Shown here piece by piece: positions 30,965-34,078 of a stretch of DNA of 34,078 bases. How positions within the stretch are numbered: the stretch's first letter is position 1; each line of letters starts with the position of its first letter. The stretch is taken from positions 1-34,078 of the forward strand of contig JAFYHO010000072.1 of NCBI GenBank assembly GCA_017539125.1. The letters are read 5' to 3'. Source of the DNA: Actinomycetaceae bacterium (GTDB lineage: Bacteria > Actinomycetota > Actinomycetes > Actinomycetales > Actinomycetaceae). The translations under genes and the position numbers were made by a program. The notes beneath the pieces are model-generated. The model made no database searches. It was given only the letters and a program-made list of their open reading frames with translations, and was not told the DNA's origin.

Positions 30965-32900
30965 ACAGAGCGACGATTTTCGCGCGTATCTCGGCTCTTT
31001 CTTTGACGGCGAGAACGCCCCAGAAAAGAAAGTAGAACCAGAGCCTAAGCCTGCGCAGGAAGAACCTGAGACAGTCGAAGCTACGGTCGAAGCTACAGGG
31101 CTCAGCGCCGAGGAACTTTTCGAGCAGGGAGCGCAGGCTGCTCGCGCTCAACGCCACCAGCGTGAAGCTGAAGTGCGTAAAGAAGAAGCAGAAGAGGCCG
31201 CTGCCTGGCTTCAAGATTCCGTGCGTGACGAGAGCACCGATTCGTCGCAGGGTTTCGATTTCCTTGACGAGGACGACGAGCGCGATGTGCCCATACCTGA
31301 TGAGTGGCCGGCTTTCGCGGATATGGATAGGGATACAATTGTCGCGCGCTATGGGGTGCCAACTGCCCGTGATGACGGCAATGATGACGGCGGGAGTGTC
31401 AGTGGGAGTGACGGTGGAAATGACAGCACCTCCACTGATTCGCGTAAAACGTCAGCGCAGAAAGCGTCTGACCGCGAGCGCTCATTCGGACGCTCTCTCA
31501 AGCGGTTCCTCGGGGGCTTTCTCGGGGCGCTCGTGGTGCTGGCCCTGGCAGGAGCCTCAGCGTATGGCATTTGGCGTGGTCATACCCAGAGCCAGCAGGT
31601 GAAAGCTCCAGCATTTCAGGGCGCTCCAGTTTCTGCCCAGCTTGCCTGCGCGGGCAGTTTCGAGCGCAGCCTTGAAACTGGCATGAATGTTGAGGATATT
31701 GACGAGCGCATCAGCGATACTGCCCTGATGGTTGCTACTGGCGCTGCACATAGTGGGGACACCCATGTGAATGCTCCGGCAGATAAGGACGCTCTTGCCA
31801 TTGCAAAAGCCTCCACAGCCTCTGGAGTTTTTAGTGCAGATAAGGATTCTACGTCTCTTGGCGGGCTCAATTTTCACCGTGCCGAAGCGGGAGATATGCG
31901 CGGTTTGGCGGGGGCGGCGTGCCTGGGCGGGCACATCGATAGCTATCTGGTCGGCTCGGAAATCTCTGTTGGTACGTCTAATGAACTCGTCCTCGTCAAC
32001 CTTTCTTTCGCTCCGGCAACCGTCACCCTTGAAGCTCTTGGCTCTGCTGGCCTTTTGGAAGCGTCAAGCATTGAAAATATCGTGGTGGACGCCCAGTCCG
32101 TGAAGAGGGTGTCTCTGGACGGGGCAATTGACGGCGATAATCGCCTGGCTTTGCATATCAGTTCGTCGGGTGGGGCGGTTGCCGCTTTTGTGCAAGAGAC
32201 GGTGCTTGAGGGGGCGAAGCCTGCGGGTGTCACGTGGATTTCGCCGTCGCCTGCAGCTGCTCATCTTGTTATTCCTGCCATCTCGATTCCGCTGGATTCG
32301 GTCGATTTTCCGCGTGTGCGTGTGGCGAATTTTGAGGACGAACCTGCCACAGTCTCTCTGGCTTTGCGCTCGGAAAGTGGAACGCTTGAACGTGAAGATT
32401 TGTCGAATATTGAGCTTGCTGCACATTCTGTTCTCGATATTCCGCTTGACGGTATCGACGGCGGTACGTATTCAGCTGTCATTACTTCTACTAATCCGGT
32501 GAGCGCTGGTGCCGAGCTGGTCTATCGCCACAGCGCTGACGCCCCGCGTGAGATTGCGTGGGCGAGCGCGGTGAGCCCTGCCTATGAGGCAATAGGGGTC
32601 TTTGGCGAGATACCAGCGACGCTGGTTGTGGCTGGGCAGGAGCCTGGAAAAGCTACTGTTTCTCTCTATAACGCGGCGGGCGCGCTCGTGGATACGTCGC
32701 AGGTCGATATTTCTGATACTCGCAGCGCTGTCGTCAATATTCCTGCCACGGCGGTGGCTGTAAAGCTGAGCGCGGATGTGCCAGTTTCGGCTGGTATTTA
32801 CGGGCAGGCTTCTCTTGAGGACGGCGGTATGGCTGTTGATTGGCTGCCTCTTGTTTCTCGCGGTGACGATGTGGGCAGCCAGCGCATCTCCATGTGGTGA
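30957..32900 (+). CDS. DUF5719 family membrane-anchored exported protein
   Basis: A 647-residue protein that overlaps the GT2 stop by 8 bp, so the two are coupled. Residues 1-180 are cytoplasmic, acidic and low-complexity (Glu-rich, then Asp/Gly/Ser-rich). One membrane helix lies near 185-205 (LGGFLGALVVLALAGASAYGIW). The external part (about 215-647) is beta-rich with repeated VNLSFAPATVTLEALG, VRVANFEDEPATVSLAL and LVVAGQEPGKATVSLYN segments, which look like immunoglobulin-like or carbohydrate-binding repeats, and ends DDVGSQRISMW. In actinobacteria DUF5719 proteins follow the whiB-linked glycosyltransferase. A role with it at the cell surface is inferred. Confidence 0.85.
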   Translation: MSKQSDDFRAYLGSFFDGENAPEKKVEPEPKPAQEEPETVEATVEATGLSAEELFEQGAQAARAQRHQREAEVRKEEAEEAAAWLQDSVRDESTDSSQGFDFLDEDDERDVPIPDEWPAFADMDRDTIVARYGVPTARDDGNDDGGSVSGSDGGNDSTSTDSRKTSAQKASDRERSFGRSLKRFLGGFLGALVVLALAGASAYGIWRGHTQSQQVKAPAFQGAPVSAQLACAGSFERSLETGMNVEDIDERISDTALMVATGAAHSGDTHVNAPADKDALAIAKASTASGVFSADKDSTSLGGLNFHRAEAGDMRGLAGAACLGGHIDSYLVGSEISVGTSNELVLVNLSFAPATVTLEALGSAGLLEASSIENIVVDAQSVKRVSLDGAIDGDNRLALHISSSGGAVAAFVQETVLEGAKPAGVTWISPSPAAAHLVIPAISIPLDSVDFPRVRVANFEDEPATVSLALRSESGTLEREDLSNIELAAHSVLDIPLDGIDGGTYSAVITSTNPVSAGAELVYRHSADAPREIAWASAVSPAYEAIGVFGEIPATLVVAGQEPGKATVSLYNAAGALVDTSQVDISDTRSAVVNIPATAVAVKLSADVPVSAGIYGQASLEDGGMAVDWLPLVSRGDDVGSQRISMW

Positions 32901-32913
32901 TTCGCGTCTTCCC

Positions 32914-33033
32914 CCGTCATCGCGAGGGAGCGCCAGCGACCACGGCGATCAATAACGGACATTGCCAGCGTCGCGAAGCGAGCAATAACGGACTATTGAT
33001 TGCCACGCCCCTACGGGGCTCGCAATGACGGGG
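32914..33033. repeat. REP-like dispersed repeat, copy R7
   Basis: CGTCATCGCGAGGGAGCG ... GGCGATC; right half GATTGCCACG with tip GCCCC-tac-GGGGC and CTCGCAATGACGGGG. It lies between DUF5719 and the convergent zincin-like gene. Confidence 0.8.
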
Positions 33034-33047
33034 TGGGTGTGTAAGTG

Positions 33048-33482
33048 CTACGAGTGGCGGTCAGGGATTGATTGCGGGTCGCAGTCGAGGATTGCGGCGA
33101 GCTGTTCAACAACAATCGTATGAATGAACTCCGCTAAGTTTTCTCCGCGCGCAGAGTGGATAATCGGTCTACGGTAAAAAATGACACGCCCACCGTCACC
33201 CCCATGATGAGACGCGGGAATAAAACGCGACAGGGGCGCACTTGTCTCCCAAGGGGCAGGCTCCGACTCGGGAACTTCGAGCACACCATAGTCAATAGAA
33301 TCCAGTTTTTCAGGGTAAAGACGGCGATAAAAAGCCAGTTCACCCGCTAAAAGGGCGTCAAAAGTTTCCGAACGTGTTTTCCATGCGGGCAGCGTTCGCG
33401 GCAGGGTGGGCCCGCGCATTCCACGTCCGTGGTAATCGCGGCGGCGTGCCCGAGAACGCACACTTAAAGGTCGGTCGCTCAT
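33048..33482 (-). CDS. Zincin-like (PF06262-type) metallopeptidase family protein, active site lost
   Basis: A 144-residue protein with the layout of the small actinobacterial zincins: basic N-terminus, FDALLAGELAFYRRLYPEKLDSIDYGVLEVPE, then VIFYRRPIIHSARGENLAEFIHTIVVEQLAAILDCDP. In this family the last block normally reads as a VVHExxH-type zinc helix. Here the aligned residues are E126-Q-L-A-A130, so both His ligands and the catalytic Glu are missing. Peptidase activity is therefore not expected. ATG 33482 is chosen over the longer frame from 33518, because TAGGGT 7 nt upstream gives a leaderless promoter. Divergent from DUF3499. Confidence 0.75.
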   Translation of the reverse strand: MSDRPLSVRSRARRRDYHGRGMRGPTLPRTLPAWKTRSETFDALLAGELAFYRRLYPEKLDSIDYGVLEVPESEPAPWETSAPLSRFIPASHHGGDGGRVIFYRRPIIHSARGENLAEFIHTIVVEQLAAILDCDPQSIPDRHS

Positions 33483-33516
33483 ACGTTTTACCCTAGCGTA
33501 GTGGTACCTTAAATGC

Positions 33517-33879
33517 ATGAGCCATGCCCGTCAATGTTCACGAACTACGTGTTACGCCCCCGCCGTCGCTACATTGACCTATCAGTACAATGAGGCGACA
33601 GCCGTTCTGGGGCCTCTCGCGCCGATTGCCGACCCTTCGGCTTTCGACTTTTGCCAGAATCACGCTAATACTTTGACCGTCCCGCATGGGTGGACGATGA
33701 TTCGCTTGGCAGATAATTTCGAGCCGCCCGCACGCGCTGGAGAAGACGAAGTCATGGCTTTCGTCAATAGTGCTGCTGAGGAAAAATTGACGGCGCAAGA
33801 AAAAGCCGAGATGTCGCGTGCCCGTCGCGCCCATCCTTCGGCTCTCGTGCCACGCCCCCACCTCTCACTCGTGCCCTAG
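33517..33879 (+). CDS. DUF3499 family small zinc-ribbon-like protein
   Basis: A 120-residue protein matching the actinobacterial DUF3499 pattern: ARQCSRTTCYAPAVATLTYQYNEATAVLGPLAP, then FDFCQNHANTLTVPHGWTMIRL. C8, C13, C46 and H49 are likely zinc ligands. Function unknown. It sits in the whiB/zincin neighbourhood usual for the family, divergent from the zincin-like gene with a 34-bp gap. There is no ribosome binding site; TACCTT lies 6 nt before ATG 33517, so it may be leaderless. Confidence 0.88.
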   Translation: MSHARQCSRTTCYAPAVATLTYQYNEATAVLGPLAPIADPSAFDFCQNHANTLTVPHGWTMIRLADNFEPPARAGEDEVMAFVNSAAEEKLTAQEKAEMSRARRAHPSALVPRPHLSLVP

Positions 33880-33896
33880 CGTCTCCGTCACCCCCG

Positions 33897-34010
33897 CCGT
33901 CGTTGCGAGGGAGGACGAAGTCCGACCGAAGCAATCTCGAGCAACTCTACTGCAATACTGTCACTAGAGATTGCTTCGTCGCGCCTACGGTGCTCCTCGC
34001 ACAACGAGGA
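33897..34010. repeat. REP-like dispersed repeat, copy R8
   Basis: CCGTCGTTGCGAGGGA with tip GGAC-gaa-GTCC, CGACCGAAGCAATCTC; right half GAGATTGCTTCG with tip GCGCC-tac-GGTGC and CTCGCACAACGAGG. It continues into element E8. Confidence 0.8.
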
Positions 34011-34062
34011 GTGGAAGGTCCGTGAAAGTTTACTTTCACGCGACTGGAACGACGAAGTTGTT
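34000..34062 (-). repeat. Variable-stem hairpin element E8, reverse orientation
   Basis: Read on the minus strand it has linkers TTCGTCGTTCC and TTCCACTCCTC at the same 11-nt lengths as the plus-strand copies. Upper stem CGTGAAAGT-tt-ACTTTCACG (34021-34040) with nine perfect pairs. Basal arms CACAAC (34000-34005) and GTTGTT (34057-34062) pair at five of six positions. Confidence 0.6.
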
Positions 34063-34078
34063 GTAAGCGACGAAGTCG

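Overview
The window looks like the chromosome of a medium-GC, high-GC-Gram-positive (Actinobacteria/Actinomycetota) bacterium, most likely of the Actinomycetaceae type. Support: a dnaK gene preceded by an HspR (HAIR) operator; a WhiB regulator followed by a giant GT2 protein, a DUF5719 protein, a zincin-fold protein and a DUF3499 protein (a typical actinobacterial neighbourhood); mycobacterial-type dCTP deaminase; class Ib NrdF; long-form HPF; TIGR03089 and DUF4235 proteins; and palindromes of the DosR type. Species cannot be set from the sequence alone.

Layout. 1-527: start of dnaK (minus), its HAIR operator and a dispersed repeat. 527-3108: a GalT/HIT-like DUF4921 protein and a patatin-like esterase (plus). 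3105-6171: an AT-richer four-gene minus-strand operon of a small, strongly basic secreted protein, an ABC ATPase and two membrane proteins. 6411-7337: GNAT acetyltransferase with three DosR-like boxes upstream. 7616-11211: thiamine ABC transporter operon thiB-thiP-thiQ under a TPP riboswitch that can hide its ribosome binding site. 11257-12112: DUF4235 protein and dcd. 12252-14248: tRNA-Gly whose 3' end plus terminator is duplicated 347 bp further on, next to an AAA/DUF4143 ATPase preceded by four iterons spaced exactly 33 bp. 14423-17899: MacA/MacB-type efflux operon. 18019-20348: DUF2130 protein and nrdF. 20908-20991: tRNA-Leu. 21147-24244: unknown 468-residue protein, hpf and a ComF-type phosphoribosyltransferase. 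24470-26188: a single AlbA_2/ATPase-domain regulator gene bracketed by 77-bp direct repeats. 26255-33879: TIGR03089 protein, whiB, GT2, DUF5719, degenerate zincin and DUF3499.

Two kinds of dispersed sequence fill almost all the longer gaps. One is a REP/MITE-like repeat whose ends read CGTCATTGCGAGG and GAAGCAATC. The other, which I do not recognise, is a 59-63-nt element with fixed architecture: a 6-bp basal stem, an 11-nt linker, a 4-bp stem, an unpaired base, a 7-9-bp stem with a 2-nt loop, and the mirror half. The linkers are conserved while the stem sequences differ between copies and keep their pairing. At least four copies on the plus strand fit fully and one lies in reverse orientation.

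Other noteworthy points: DosR-like palindromes near hpf, TIGR03089 and GNAT suggest a dormancy/hypoxia regulon; the basic secreted protein with its private ABC system is a candidate antimicrobial or signalling system; and the direct-repeat-flanked AlbA_2 gene looks like a one-gene cassette.
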